Source: Phycisphaerales bacterium UBA2402
GTDB lineage: Bacteria; Planctomycetota; Phycisphaerae; Phycisphaerales; UBA1924
NCBI GenBank assembly: GCA_002343715.1
Contig: DDSA01000159.1
Span: 1-30,891 of the forward strand
Reading direction: 5' to 3'
Length of the DNA stretch: 30,891 nt
Below the pieces are notes generated by a model. It saw nothing but the letters and a program-made list of their open reading frames with translations. It ran no database searches and was not told the origin of the DNA. Below are positions 8,505 to 16,900 of this stretch, piece after piece. Position numbers and translations under genes: made by a program. Positions within the stretch are counted from its first letter, which is position 1. The number at the start of each line of letters is the position of its first letter.

Positions 8505-8900
8505 TCAGGTTTGTACGTTGCGGAACTCCTCAAGGCTGGGCCGGATGACCTCGTTCTGGCTCGTGGCACGGGCGAGACGCGTCAGCGCGGCCCGGACGAA
8601 GTCGGGCAGATCGATGAACTCCAAGCCGACCTCGTGCTTGAACATCCCGACCCGCCGCGTCCATGCAACCCCGCAACCCACATCCACGGGGCCGTCGAGG
8701 GAATCGATCGTGAGGGCGACTCGGCTGCCCGGCTTGGGCGGCCGAAGGAGTGTGTAGACACGCATCCCCGAAGCGGAAATATCGAGTACCTGCCCGAGTG
8801 TGCAATCCACCTGCTGGGTGCGCACACGCCCGTGCCTTCTTCGCTGTGAGCCGGTCGAGACAGTCGCGTAACGGGCAAAGAAGTCCGGAGTGTGGGACAT
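8505..8900 (-). CDS. PilZ-domain protein (cyclic-di-GMP sensor)
   Basis: The 131-residue protein is essentially one PilZ domain. The two c-di-GMP-binding motifs are present: RRxxR-type R21RHGR25 and D40ISASG45 (DxSxxG), followed by MRVYT and the barrel strands. The C-terminal helix region (FVRAALTRLARATSQ) follows the barrel. Binding of c-di-GMP usually changes partner interactions in motility, adhesion or polysaccharide export; no partner is defined here, though a pilus-type operon lies at 22-28 kb. The start at ATG 8900 (MSHTPDFF) is preferred because upstream codons look non-coding and Arg-rich; no Shine-Dalgarno is clear. It is divergent from the flavin reductase gene. Confidence 0.85.
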   Translation of the reverse strand: MSHTPDFFARYATVSTGSQRRRHGRVRTQQVDCTLGQVLDISASGMRVYTLLRPPKPGSRVALTIDSLDGPVDVGCGVAWTRRVGMFKHEVGLEFIDLPDFVRAALTRLARATSQNEVIRPSLEEFRNVQT

Positions 8901-8974
8901 TGATCGTCTGGTTCGGCATCCGGTGCCGGGTCGCTGAGCGCAGAGCCGTCGGGCATCGCCAAGGCGCGCCAATG

Positions 8975-8998
8975 ATGCGGTCTGGGCAAGGACCGCAT
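8975..8998 (+). promoter_or_regulatory. Inverted repeat covering the start codon of the nitroreductase-like gene
   Basis: ATGCGGTC (8975-8982) and GACCGCAT (8991-8998) are perfect 8-base arms around an eight-base loop. The second arm contains the first two bases of the ATG at 8997, and the AAGGA ribosome-binding site (8988-8992) is split between loop and stem. It could be an mRNA hairpin hiding the initiation region, or an operator. Confidence 0.55.
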
Positions 8999-9704
8999 GT
9001 CAGATAATACGGATCAACCGACTCACTCACCGAACGGACCGAGAAGCGTGCCGTATGACCCGTATGCACCGGGGATCGAGGCAACGCTCGCCGCCCGTGC
9101 GTTCTACGACATCATGCGGAAGAGACGCAGCGTGCGGCTGTTCTCGGATCGGAGCGTCCCCGAAGAGACCATACGCTGGATCGTCGCCGCCGCGGCGACG
9201 GCACCCTCGGGCGCGAACAAGCAGCCATGGCGATTCGTCGCGGTCAATGATCCTGTCATCAAACGGCGCATCCGTCAGGCCGCCGAAGCGGAAGAACGCG
9301 AGTTCTACGCGCGACGAGCCGGCCCGCAGTGGCTGGCCGACCTCGCGCCTCTGGGCACCGATGCCGACAAGCCGTTTCTGGAGGCGGCACCGTGGATCAT
9401 CGTGGTGTTCAGGACGATGAAAGCCGATCCCGACGAGTCGGGCCAACGGGGGCAGGTGTATTACGTGAATGAGAGTGTCGGCATCGCCACCGGACTGCTC
9501 ATCGCCGCGATCCACCACGCCGGTTTGGTGACGTTGACGCACACGCCAAGCCCGATGGGATTCCTCAACGAGATTCTGGCGAGGCCGTCCGAGGAGAGGC
9601 CCTTCCTGCTGCTCCCGGTGGGGTACGCGGCGCAGGGGTGCCGCGTGCCCGACATCACCCGCAAACCGTTGGAGCAGGTTCTGATCGTGAACCCCCGGGC
9701 CTGA
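8997..9704 (+). CDS. Nitroreductase-superfamily flavoprotein, iodotyrosine-deiodinase type
   Basis: The 235-residue FMN enzyme has the flavin-phosphate motif RRSVR (43-47), the family stretch ATAPSGANKQPWRFVAVND (67-85) and the late motif HHAGLVTLTHTPSPMGFL (173-190), which is typical of the iodotyrosine deiodinase (IYD) branch. The three lid residues that hold the amino-acid end of halotyrosine in mammalian IYD have counterparts with the same spacing: Glu100, Tyr104 and Lys125. Reductive dehalogenation of a halotyrosine-like substrate is therefore plausible but not shown. The ATG has AAGGA four bases upstream. It ends six bases before the convergent SurA/PpiD-like gene. Confidence 0.88.
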   Translation: MSDNTDQPTHSPNGPRSVPYDPYAPGIEATLAARAFYDIMRKRRSVRLFSDRSVPEETIRWIVAAAATAPSGANKQPWRFVAVNDPVIKRRIRQAAEAEEREFYARRAGPQWLADLAPLGTDADKPFLEAAPWIIVVFRTMKADPDESGQRGQVYYVNESVGIATGLLIAAIHHAGLVTLTHTPSPMGFLNEILARPSEERPFLLLPVGYAAQGCRVPDITRKPLEQVLIVNPRA

Positions 9705-9710
9705 GGCAGA

Positions 9711-11723
9711 TCAGGAGGGGTTGGCGGCATCGGCCGGCGCGGACTCGGGTGTCGCGCCGGGCTTGCGCACGGGCTTGTACTGCAAACGCTCCGAGACCGC
9801 CTTGAACGAGTAGGGGTGCGGTATCGCTTCGTCCGGGTCGGCATCGCGGAGTTCGCGCCGCTGCACCGCGGCGACTTCCGGCTCGCCGAACCTCCGCATG
9901 TCCTCTGTCGAGACGGGCCTCTGCCCGGTGATCTGGAGCACCGCGAGAGAAAGTTTGGCGGGCAGCGGATGAGCGAGGGTTCGCAGGACCACGTTCTCCG
10001 GCGTGGGGCGCATGTCCGGGCCCAGTTGGTGCAGGCGGTCGAGGACGGCGTCTCGCAACCCCTGATCGTCGAGTTGCGGATACTTGAAGTCGCCCTGGTA
10101 CTTGACCATGACCACCCGTTTCTCGATCGGGAGGGGAATGGCGAGCGTGCCCTCGGGGCTTCCGATCGGCGGGGAAGAGGCGAAGAGATTGGCCACGCCC
10201 TCCAGCCCGTCGGTGACGGCCAGCGCCTGGTAGGTGGGCGCGTTCTCGCGGAGCGTGTTGAACGCCGTGAGAAGTTTCGCATCGCGTTCAACCTGCGGGC
10301 GCACTTCATCGAGCGAATCCGCCGGCGATTCACCGCGGGCGTCGATCACGGTGAAGTACGCGGCGTCACGCGCCACGTCGGTGAGCGGGAACTCGAAGGG
10401 CAGGCCGACCTGCGGGCCGAAGGACGCTGACGGGTTGAGTTCGTGGGTGTTGGCGATGAGTTCCTCGAACGTGCCCTGCTTGCCTCCGATATTGAACTGC
10501 ATGAAGGCGATCGCCCCGAGCGAACGGATGCCGTCGAGCGGGATGAAGTCCGCATCGCGGACGGTCACGGCGGGGGCGGGCATGCGGATCTTTGTCGCCC
10601 GCTCCACGGCGGAGACAACCTCCTCGGCGATCTTCTGCATGGTGGGGCGGGTGGCGGCCCAGTCATCGGGGAGTTTCTTGATGCTCCCCACGCTGGTCAT
10701 GCGCCGTGTCGCGGACTTGAGGATCGCGCGGTAGGCGCGGTCGGCCTCGTCCATGACTTCCTGCGTCTTCTTCTCGCGCAGTTTGTTCTCGACGGCGGTC
10801 TTTTCCGCCGCGAACTCGCCGGGAAACTCCGCTCGGTTCTGGAGGTACAGCTTGTTGACCTCGATCGGATCGAGCGTGATCGAGGCAGACACGCCCGGGC
10901 GTGAGATGATCATCCACTCCAGTTTGACGCGCTTGGGGCGCAGGTAGCCGAAGCCGTACTCGCCGGTCCCCGGCCTGACACCCTTGTACTTCTCGAAGAT
11001 GTCCCGGATCTGTTCCTCGGTGGGGGCGGGCACCGTATCGATGAGGCGCTCCGCGCTGATCATCACGGCATCGAAACTCGCCCGGGTCAGCAGTTCGCGG
11101 GCGTGGCGGGTGAAGGTCGCGTCGGACATCTTCGCGGCCCTTCCGTACGTGTCGAGGAGGCGGTGGACGCCGCGGAGTTTGGCTAGGGCGAGGTCGGTCT
11201 CGGCGGGGCGGAGGTTCGCCCTGGCCCCGATCGAGTCCTTGTTCTCCTCGATGAGGCGCTGCAGCCGATCGTACTGAGAAGCCATCATCTGCGGGTTGTT
11301 CAACAGTTGCTGAGCGAACTGGCGGTACTGCGGGTTCAAGAGGATTTCGAGTCGGCCCTCGATCTTCGCCAGGTCGGGGATCCACTCGGCCCCGTCGGCG
11401 GCTTCTCCCACCAGGCCGGCTTCCTGGGCTTCCTTCGTGATGAGGTACCAGTGCTCGCCGTTCTCGATCCCCGCGCCGCCCTCGGAGGGGGGGGCGCGCA
11501 GGGCCGCGGGCACAATGTCGGACAACGCCTTGTACTCGAACTCGGCCTTATCGATCACCCGGGCCCGGACTTTGGCGGCCTCCGGCCCGATGGTGGCCAC
11601 AACCGCATCGCCCGGATCGGCCTGGAACTGCCCGGCGGTTCCCTGGATCATGAACGTGACCATCAGCAGCGAGCCGAAGACCGCGAGGAGCCACTTGTTG
11701 TATTTGCGGAAGACTTTGGTCAT
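9711..11723 (-). CDS. SurA/PpiD-like membrane-anchored periplasmic protein
   Basis: The 670-residue protein starts MTKVFRKYNKWLLAVFGSLL, a short basic cytoplasmic tail and one membrane helix (about 11-30), the layout of PpiD-type periplasmic chaperones. A long helical region follows (for example KIEGRLEILLNPQYRQFAQQLL, 120-142, and LALAKLRGVHRLLDTYG) that resembles the SurA N-terminal chaperone fold, then mixed alpha/beta segments and a Pro/Ala-rich tail. I see no parvulin signature, so peptidyl-prolyl isomerase activity is not supported. Role as an outer-membrane/periplasmic folding factor is inference from topology. The start ATG has no clear Shine-Dalgarno. Confidence 0.65.
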   Translation of the reverse strand: MTKVFRKYNKWLLAVFGSLLMVTFMIQGTAGQFQADPGDAVVATIGPEAAKVRARVIDKAEFEYKALSDIVPAALRAPPSEGGAGIENGEHWYLITKEAQEAGLVGEAADGAEWIPDLAKIEGRLEILLNPQYRQFAQQLLNNPQMMASQYDRLQRLIEENKDSIGARANLRPAETDLALAKLRGVHRLLDTYGRAAKMSDATFTRHARELLTRASFDAVMISAERLIDTVPAPTEEQIRDIFEKYKGVRPGTGEYGFGYLRPKRVKLEWMIISRPGVSASITLDPIEVNKLYLQNRAEFPGEFAAEKTAVENKLREKKTQEVMDEADRAYRAILKSATRRMTSVGSIKKLPDDWAATRPTMQKIAEEVVSAVERATKIRMPAPAVTVRDADFIPLDGIRSLGAIAFMQFNIGGKQGTFEELIANTHELNPSASFGPQVGLPFEFPLTDVARDAAYFTVIDARGESPADSLDEVRPQVERDAKLLTAFNTLRENAPTYQALAVTDGLEGVANLFASSPPIGSPEGTLAIPLPIEKRVVMVKYQGDFKYPQLDDQGLRDAVLDRLHQLGPDMRPTPENVVLRTLAHPLPAKLSLAVLQITGQRPVSTEDMRRFGEPEVAAVQRRELRDADPDEAIPHPYSFKAVSERLQYKPVRKPGATPESAPADAANPS

Positions 11724-11897
11724 GGGGGTGTTGGGGGTACGAGACTCGAGTGTCGGGGGACGGAGAACCGCGGCGCAGCGTGATCAACGATCGGAGCCGG
11801 GAGGACGAGAAACCCAAGTGCCCGGCACGATAGTTCAGCCGCAAGCATAGAACCAGCGAACAAGGCTCAATCGGTTGGCAACCTGTCGCCCGGGCAC

Positions 11898-11927
11898 GAA
11901 AACGGCGCGACCCGCTGGCCGCGCCGT
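11898..11927 (-). terminator. Rho-independent terminator of rpsD
   Basis: ACGGCGCG (11902-11909) and CGCGCCGT (11920-11927) are perfect 8-base arms, extended inward by CC/GG after one mismatch. Read on the minus strand the stem is followed directly by TTTT (11898-11901). It lies 78 bases beyond the rpsD stop. Confidence 0.8.
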
Positions 11928-12004
11928 GGATGTCAGCCATGCGGCCGATGTAACAAAGAAATGCCTGGAACCCCGAGAACCGATACCACAGAGTCCAGTT
12001 TGGC

Positions 12005-12604
12005 TTAGCGATAGAACTCGATGATGAGGTTGGTGTTGACGTCGAAAGGGATCTGATCGGTGGTGGGGAGGGCCAACACCTTGATCTGCATTTCGCCGGG
12101 GTTCAGCTCGAGCCAACCGGGGACCTCGAGGCCCGCCAGCGAGTCCATCGCTTCACGTGCGAGTTTTTGTGCTTTGGGCTTGAACGTGATGACATCACCG
12201 ACGCTCATCGAAAAACTCGGGCGATCGGTGCGGCGACCGTTCACAAAGACATTGCCGTGGGTCACCATCTGGCGGCTGGCCCAGACCGTGCGGGCCAGAC
12301 CGCAGCGACGGATGACGTTGTCGAGGCGACGCTCCATGAGTTGCAAGAGCATGTCGCCCGTGTTGCCCGGCATCGATCCGGCGTGGTCAAGATAGCGGCG
12401 GAACTGCTTCTCCAGTGTGCCGTAGTGGAACTTCAGTTTCTGCTTCTCGTTGAGGCGGATGCCGTAGTCACGCATGCGCCGGCCACGAAAGCCGTGCTGG
12501 CCGGGGTACGTCAGCGCCCGCTTCGAGGTGTGTTTGGGAGTATCGACGACGGGAGCGCCGACTCGACGGGAGAGTTTGAGTTTGGGGCCGGTATAACGAG
12601 CCAT
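12005..12604 (-). CDS. rpsD: 30S ribosomal protein S4
   Basis: S4 nucleates assembly of the small subunit by binding 16S rRNA. The 199-residue protein begins MARYTGPKLKLSRRVGAPV, followed by the conserved YPGQHGFRGRRMRDYGIRLNEKQKLK region. The S4 RNA-binding domain spans about 89-150 (MERRLDNVIRRCGLARTVWA, then SRQMVTHGNVFVNGRRTD). The N-terminus lacks the Cys cluster, so it is the zinc-free form. AAAGGA lies six bases before the ATG. The gene stands alone, outside the alpha ribosomal-protein operon, with its own promoter and terminator. Confidence 0.98.
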   Translation of the reverse strand: MARYTGPKLKLSRRVGAPVVDTPKHTSKRALTYPGQHGFRGRRMRDYGIRLNEKQKLKFHYGTLEKQFRRYLDHAGSMPGNTGDMLLQLMERRLDNVIRRCGLARTVWASRQMVTHGNVFVNGRRTDRPSFSMSVGDVITFKPKAQKLAREAMDSLAGLEVPGWLELNPGEMQIKVLALPTTDQIPFDVNTNLIIEFYR

Positions 12605-12729
12605 TACTGTCCTTTCGTCACTTGCCTCCGCATTGAAGCGGGGCGAGGTGCCCGTCCGGCGCTGCCGGGGGGCGATGGATCACCGGGTAGCCGCGACTGC
12701 GGCCCGGCAAATCGTCCGATCCGAATGAG

Positions 12730-12746
12730 CCGACCACGCTGGTCGG
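12730..12746 (-). promoter_or_regulatory. Hairpin at the 5' end of the rpsD leader
   Basis: CCGACCA (12730-12736) and TGGTCGG (12740-12746) are perfect 7-base arms with a three-base loop, falling at the very start of the predicted rpsD transcript, about 130 bases before the ATG. The whole leader is about 144 bases, long enough for S4 autoregulation, but I see no specific S4-binding pseudoknot. Confidence 0.4.
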
Positions 12747-12754
12747 GGCCGAGA

Positions 12755-12782
12755 TTATTAGATGAACCTCACCGATGGTCAA
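12755..12782 (-). promoter_or_regulatory. Sigma-70 promoter of rpsD
   Basis: On the minus strand TTGACC (12777-12782) and TAATAA (12755-12760) are separated by 16 bases (17 if the -10 is read as AATAAT). It stands in a clearly AT-richer stretch. The nine-base word GATTATTAG occurs at 12753-12761 and again at 12795-12803. Confidence 0.65.
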
Positions 12783-13065
12783 GCAGGTCGGCGTGATTAT
12801 TAGTATTATGTTCGATATTGGTGGGTCGGCATTTTGGAGTTTATTTTCCTCGGGCCTGCCAAAGAACGACGAGTGTGGCCGGGCGAGGGAGGCTGGAAAA
12901 ACGAGTGCCCAGCCTTCGGGCCGGGCATCGTCAGAAAAGGGGGAGTCGAACACCTGGTTCAGCGACAACCGGAGGAAACTCTCACGGCACTTCGCCGGTG
13001 ATTCGTGCGTTCGGCGCGGTTCGTGGGGCAGTTCGTGAGCCGTTCTACGGCATGAAAGAACGTAC
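12783..13065. other. Gene-free spacer between rpsD promoter and sigma-factor gene
   Basis: With the rpsD leader this makes a 461-base stretch (12605-13065) without a credible gene. It holds the rpsD promoter and leader, an AT-rich patch at about 12793-12850 and the sigma-factor terminator at 12897-12926. A short open frame on the plus strand (12775-13038) has no ribosome-binding site or recognisable product. Confidence 0.6.
12897..12926 (-). terminator. Rho-independent terminator of the ECF sigma gene
   Basis: GCCCAGCC (12907-12914), loop TTCG, and GGCCGGGC (12919-12926) form an 8-base stem with one mismatch and a stable UUCG-class tetraloop. Read on the minus strand it is followed by ACTCG and then five T (12897-12901). 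It lies 140 bases past the sigma-factor stop. Confidence 0.6.
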
Positions 13066-13746
13066 TCAGGATCGCTTTGTAAAGAACCGCGACTCTGCCC
13101 CACCCAGCAAGTCTCGGAGCCGCTCATGAGCGCGCATCACCAGCATGTAGACGGCCCCCGGCCGTCGGCCCAGTTCCGTCGCCACGTCCGCGGCGGATTT
13201 TCCTTCCAGGTCGCAGAGACGCACCACCCGCTGATAGTCCGGAGGCAACTGATCGATGGCCCGCTCCAACGCCCGCTTGACTTCCTGCCTCGCCGCGATC
13301 AGGCTCGGGGTGGTCACGGTCGCGCCGAGGACTTCGACGAGCGCCACGTACGACTCATCGCCGCCGCCGGCCTCGATGCGCTTGCGAGGGTCGGGCCGCT
13401 TGGCCCGTTCCATCTCCTTGATCGCGTCGAGCAGGTTGTTCTCCGCGATGCGAGCGAGCCACGCCGCGAAGGCCCCCTCGTGCCGGTTCTCGAACGTGCC
13501 GATGCGCAGCAGGGCGTCGATGTACGTGACCTGCATCACGTCGTCCGCCTCCAGCGCCGAACGCCACACCGGGGAGATCTTCGCCGCGATGCGTTGATGG
13601 ACAGCCGGGCCGTGCCGTCGGAGCAGGTCCGCCGCGGCGGCCTGATCACCGCCGACCGCGCGGGCGATCAGATCGCTCTCAGGCTCCGGTGTTATGGCTG
13701 GGCTGGTCACGGGAACATCACGGCGGAGTGCGAGTGTACCGACCAT
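13066..13746 (-). CDS. ECF-family RNA polymerase sigma factor
   Basis: The protein has sigma region 2 (ALEADDVMQVTYIDALLRIG and FAAWLARIAENNLLDAIKEM) and region 4 (AIDQLPPDYQRVVRLCDLEG, then KSAADVATELGRRPGAVYML), the two-domain ECF layout that directs polymerase to a special promoter class. ATG 13746 gives 226 residues; GTG 13710 gives 214 and is also possible. The frame is open back to 13947 but that part is Arg-rich and looks untranslated. No Shine-Dalgarno decides the start. No anti-sigma gene is adjacent; neighbours are the tricorn-type protease upstream on the same strand and rpsD downstream. Its target promoters are unknown. Confidence 0.87.
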   Translation of the reverse strand: MVGTLALRRDVPVTSPAITPEPESDLIARAVGGDQAAAADLLRRHGPAVHQRIAAKISPVWRSALEADDVMQVTYIDALLRIGTFENRHEGAFAAWLARIAENNLLDAIKEMERAKRPDPRKRIEAGGGDESYVALVEVLGATVTTPSLIAARQEVKRALERAIDQLPPDYQRVVRLCDLEGKSAADVATELGRRPGAVYMLVMRAHERLRDLLGGAESRFFTKRS

Positions 13747-13950
13747 GCACGATGAGCGACGGTTGTCGCGGAATCTCACTCGCGGTTTGAGCACCCGCAA
13801 ACGAAACGATCGCTTCTTTTTCAACGAGTTCAGAAAGTGAGCGAGTGTTCGGGTGGTTGGTTGATGGGTTGGCACCAACTGAAAGGCGGTCCCGGCGTAT
13901 CCGATTGTGGCGCACCCGGGTATTGAGCGCGTGCTCGCGTCGGGCACGTC

Positions 13951-16900
13951 TTACCGCCCCGGCCTGAACGATTTGTCCGGGTGGCGCGGCGCGGGATTCA
14001 CGTCCCGCGGATCATTCTTGATCTTCTCCTGCAGGTGCCGGATCGCCGCGTCCAGCTGGGCGTCCTCGCCCTTGAAAGTCGCGTGGGGGAGGTTATCCAC
14101 CACGATGTCGGGGTCTACACCGTGACCCTCGATGAGCCACTCGCCCTCGGGGCCATAGACCCCGATCTCCGCGGCGGTGGCGATGCCCCCGTCCACGAGG
14201 TAGTTGCTGGATGAGAGCCAGATCTCACCGCCCCAGGTACGCGTGCCGATGATCGTGCCGATGCCCAGACGCCGGATGCCCTCGGCGAGGGCTTCGCCGT
14301 CCGAGGCCGTGAGTTCGTTGCAGAGCACCACGACATGCCCACGGAAGGCGAACTGCATGTTCCACGTCGGGTTGCCGATGCGCGGCTGCCAGTAGAACCA
14401 GGCCTTCCGCAGGAGGCGCGAAAGGATCCAACTGTCGATGTTCCCGCCCCGGTTGTGGCGGGCGTCGAGAATCAGTCCCTTCCGATTGAAGACCGGGTAG
14501 AAGCCCTTGGCGAACTCCGTGAAGTTCTCTCCGCCCATCGCCCGCAGGTGGACATACCCGATCTCGCCCCGGCCCTGTTCCTCAACGATTTTGCGGCGGG
14601 TGTACTGCCACTGGCTGTATCGGAAGTCAGCATCGGCCCCCGGCGAGATGGGGGTGACGATCACGTCGCGGGATTCGCCGCCGCCTTTGGGCTTCACGGT
14701 CAGGAGGACCTGTTTGCCCGCCTGGTTGCGGAGCAGACTCTCCGCATCGGGCGCGGAGAGCGTGGGCCGCCCGTTGATGGCCTCGATGACATCACCCGCC
14801 GCGATGTTCACCCCCGGGCGGGCCAGCGGGGGCCGTCTGTCCGGCTCATCCGGGTCGGTCTCGTACACGGATTCAACGCGGTAGCCGCCCGCCGCCTCGT
14901 CCCGCGTGAGGATCGCCCCCAGAGTCGCGGGCGCAATATCGGTATCGCCCCTGGGCTGGTCCCCGCCGCGGACAAAGATGTGCAGGGCCGAGAGTTCGGC
15001 GACCATCTGGGCGATCAGGTCGTTGAGCTCGGCCCGCGTCGCCACGCGGTCCACCAGGGGCAGGTAGCGGGCGAGCATGGCCTTCCAGTCCACGCCGTGC
15101 ATGGACCGGTCGTAGAAATAATCGCGCTCCAGCCGCCACGCCTCGGTGAACATCTGTCGCCATTCCTCGCGCGGGTCGAGCGGGAAGGACCAGTTCGTGA
15201 GGGGCACCGCGGATTTGTCGAGCGAAGCGGGGGCACCGGCGGACGATTCGATCACGTGGAACGCATCACTCTTTCGGATCAGCAGCCACTTGCCGTCGCC
15301 CGAAGGCTCGTACGAACGGATGTCGGGCACGAGGGTCTTGAGTTCCAGGTCCTTGTTCCCGATCGGGTAGACGACGAGGTTGTTCTTGCCGTCCGCCGCG
15401 TTGGAGGAACTGAAGAGGATCAGCCGCTTGTCCGTGACAAACAGCCCGGAGTAGTTCCCCGGCGGAGCGGGCACCTCGTGCAGGCGCTCGGCCAGCCCGG
15501 CGAACTCGATCTCGATCGGGTCGGGCTTCTTCTTCGATCCGTTCTTTGATGAGGTCGCTTCGTCGCCTGCTCCGACCGTCCCGGCACCCGCCTCTGGCGC
15601 GTCCTGGCCGGGCTGCGCTTCGCCCTCCTTTTTCACGGGGTCGGCCTTGTCGGTATCCCTTTTGTCCTGTTGCTTTGAATCCTTGTCGCCGTCCTTCTTC
15701 GGCATCAGTTCATCATCGGGCTGGAAGGGCCAGCGCTGACCCGATGTGAGCGCGACGGCGTAGACCTTGCACTTGTTGTCGAAGTACGGCTCGGGTGCCA
15801 TGAGGCCCCACGGCGAACCGACCAGACTCCGCAGGTGACGCTCGGAAATGAAGTAGAGCCACTTCCCGTCCGGGCTCCAAGAGGGCGAGAAACTCGCGAA
15901 GCGGTCGGTGGTCGCGTCGGTCTTTGTGCCCGTCTGGGTATCGTGGATCCTGATGATCGGGTTCTGATTGTCGGCGGTGACGGAGTAGGCGAGGTAGCGG
16001 CTGTCGGGAGACCAGACCGGGTCGGCGAAGTTTTCCCACGGATTCTCGTCGATCCTGGTGTCGGTCTTGGAGCGCACATCGAAGAGGTACAGCCGCTGGT
16101 TTTTGTCGTGGTGCGCGATCCAGTTCCCGTCCGGGCTGGGGAGCGTGTCCCACCGCAGAATCTCGCTGTTGCCGGTCAACTGAGCACGCTCACCCACCCC
16201 GTTGTCGGGGAGGGTCCAGAGTTCGACCTCGCCCGATTCATCGGAGAGCGTGATGAGGCTCTTCCCGTCGGGCATGAACCGGGCCGCCCGGTACCGCACG
16301 CCGTCTTTCCGAGAGGCCTCGACCAGCCGTCCTTGCTGCCGCGGCGCGACGAAGACCTGCCCCCGGGCCGTCAGCACGATGCGCTCCCCATCATGGGAAA
16401 TATGCGCCGCGGTCAGGAAGTCCATCGGTTTCTTGACCCACCGCTCGACCGTCTGGCCGAAATCTGAATCCAATGAGATGGTGAGTTTCGTGCCCGTCGC
16501 CGTCGCGAGGTCGTGCAGCCACAGGTCCGCGCCCAACTGGTACACGATGCGACCGGCATCGAGCGAGGCCCCCTTGACATCCAGCAGTTCCGTGCCCGGC
16601 TGGGTATGGTTGGTCTCCTGCCGCACGTCGCCGCCATCGGGGAGCATCGACCACACCTCCATGGTCCCGTCCCGATCCGAGAGGAAATACAGCCGTCCCC
16701 GCCACCACATCGGCGTGGTGTTGGAGCCGACGAAATCGGGCGTCAGGTGAACAGCCTCCGCCGCGCCGAGAGAGAATGACCAGAGTTGCTGCGCGGTGCC
16801 CCCCTTGTACCGCTTGGTCTGGCTCCCCTGCGGGGGAAGGCGCGTGAAGTAGAGTGTTCCGCCTTCGTCGTACGTCCCCTCGGCCGCCTGCGCCAGCGGC

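Noticed and set aside
12775..13038. 87-codon plus-strand frame upstream of the sigma gene
   Set aside because: No ribosome-binding site, overlaps the rpsD promoter and the sigma-factor terminator, and no protein-like pattern.
13747..13947. Extended N-terminus of the ECF sigma factor (67 extra codons to 13947)
   Set aside because: The extra part is Arg/Ser-rich with no sigma motif and would overlap the 5' control region; family length fits the shorter form.
14092..14100. TTATCCACC resembling a DnaA box
   Set aside because: It is one base off and inside the tricorn coding sequence.
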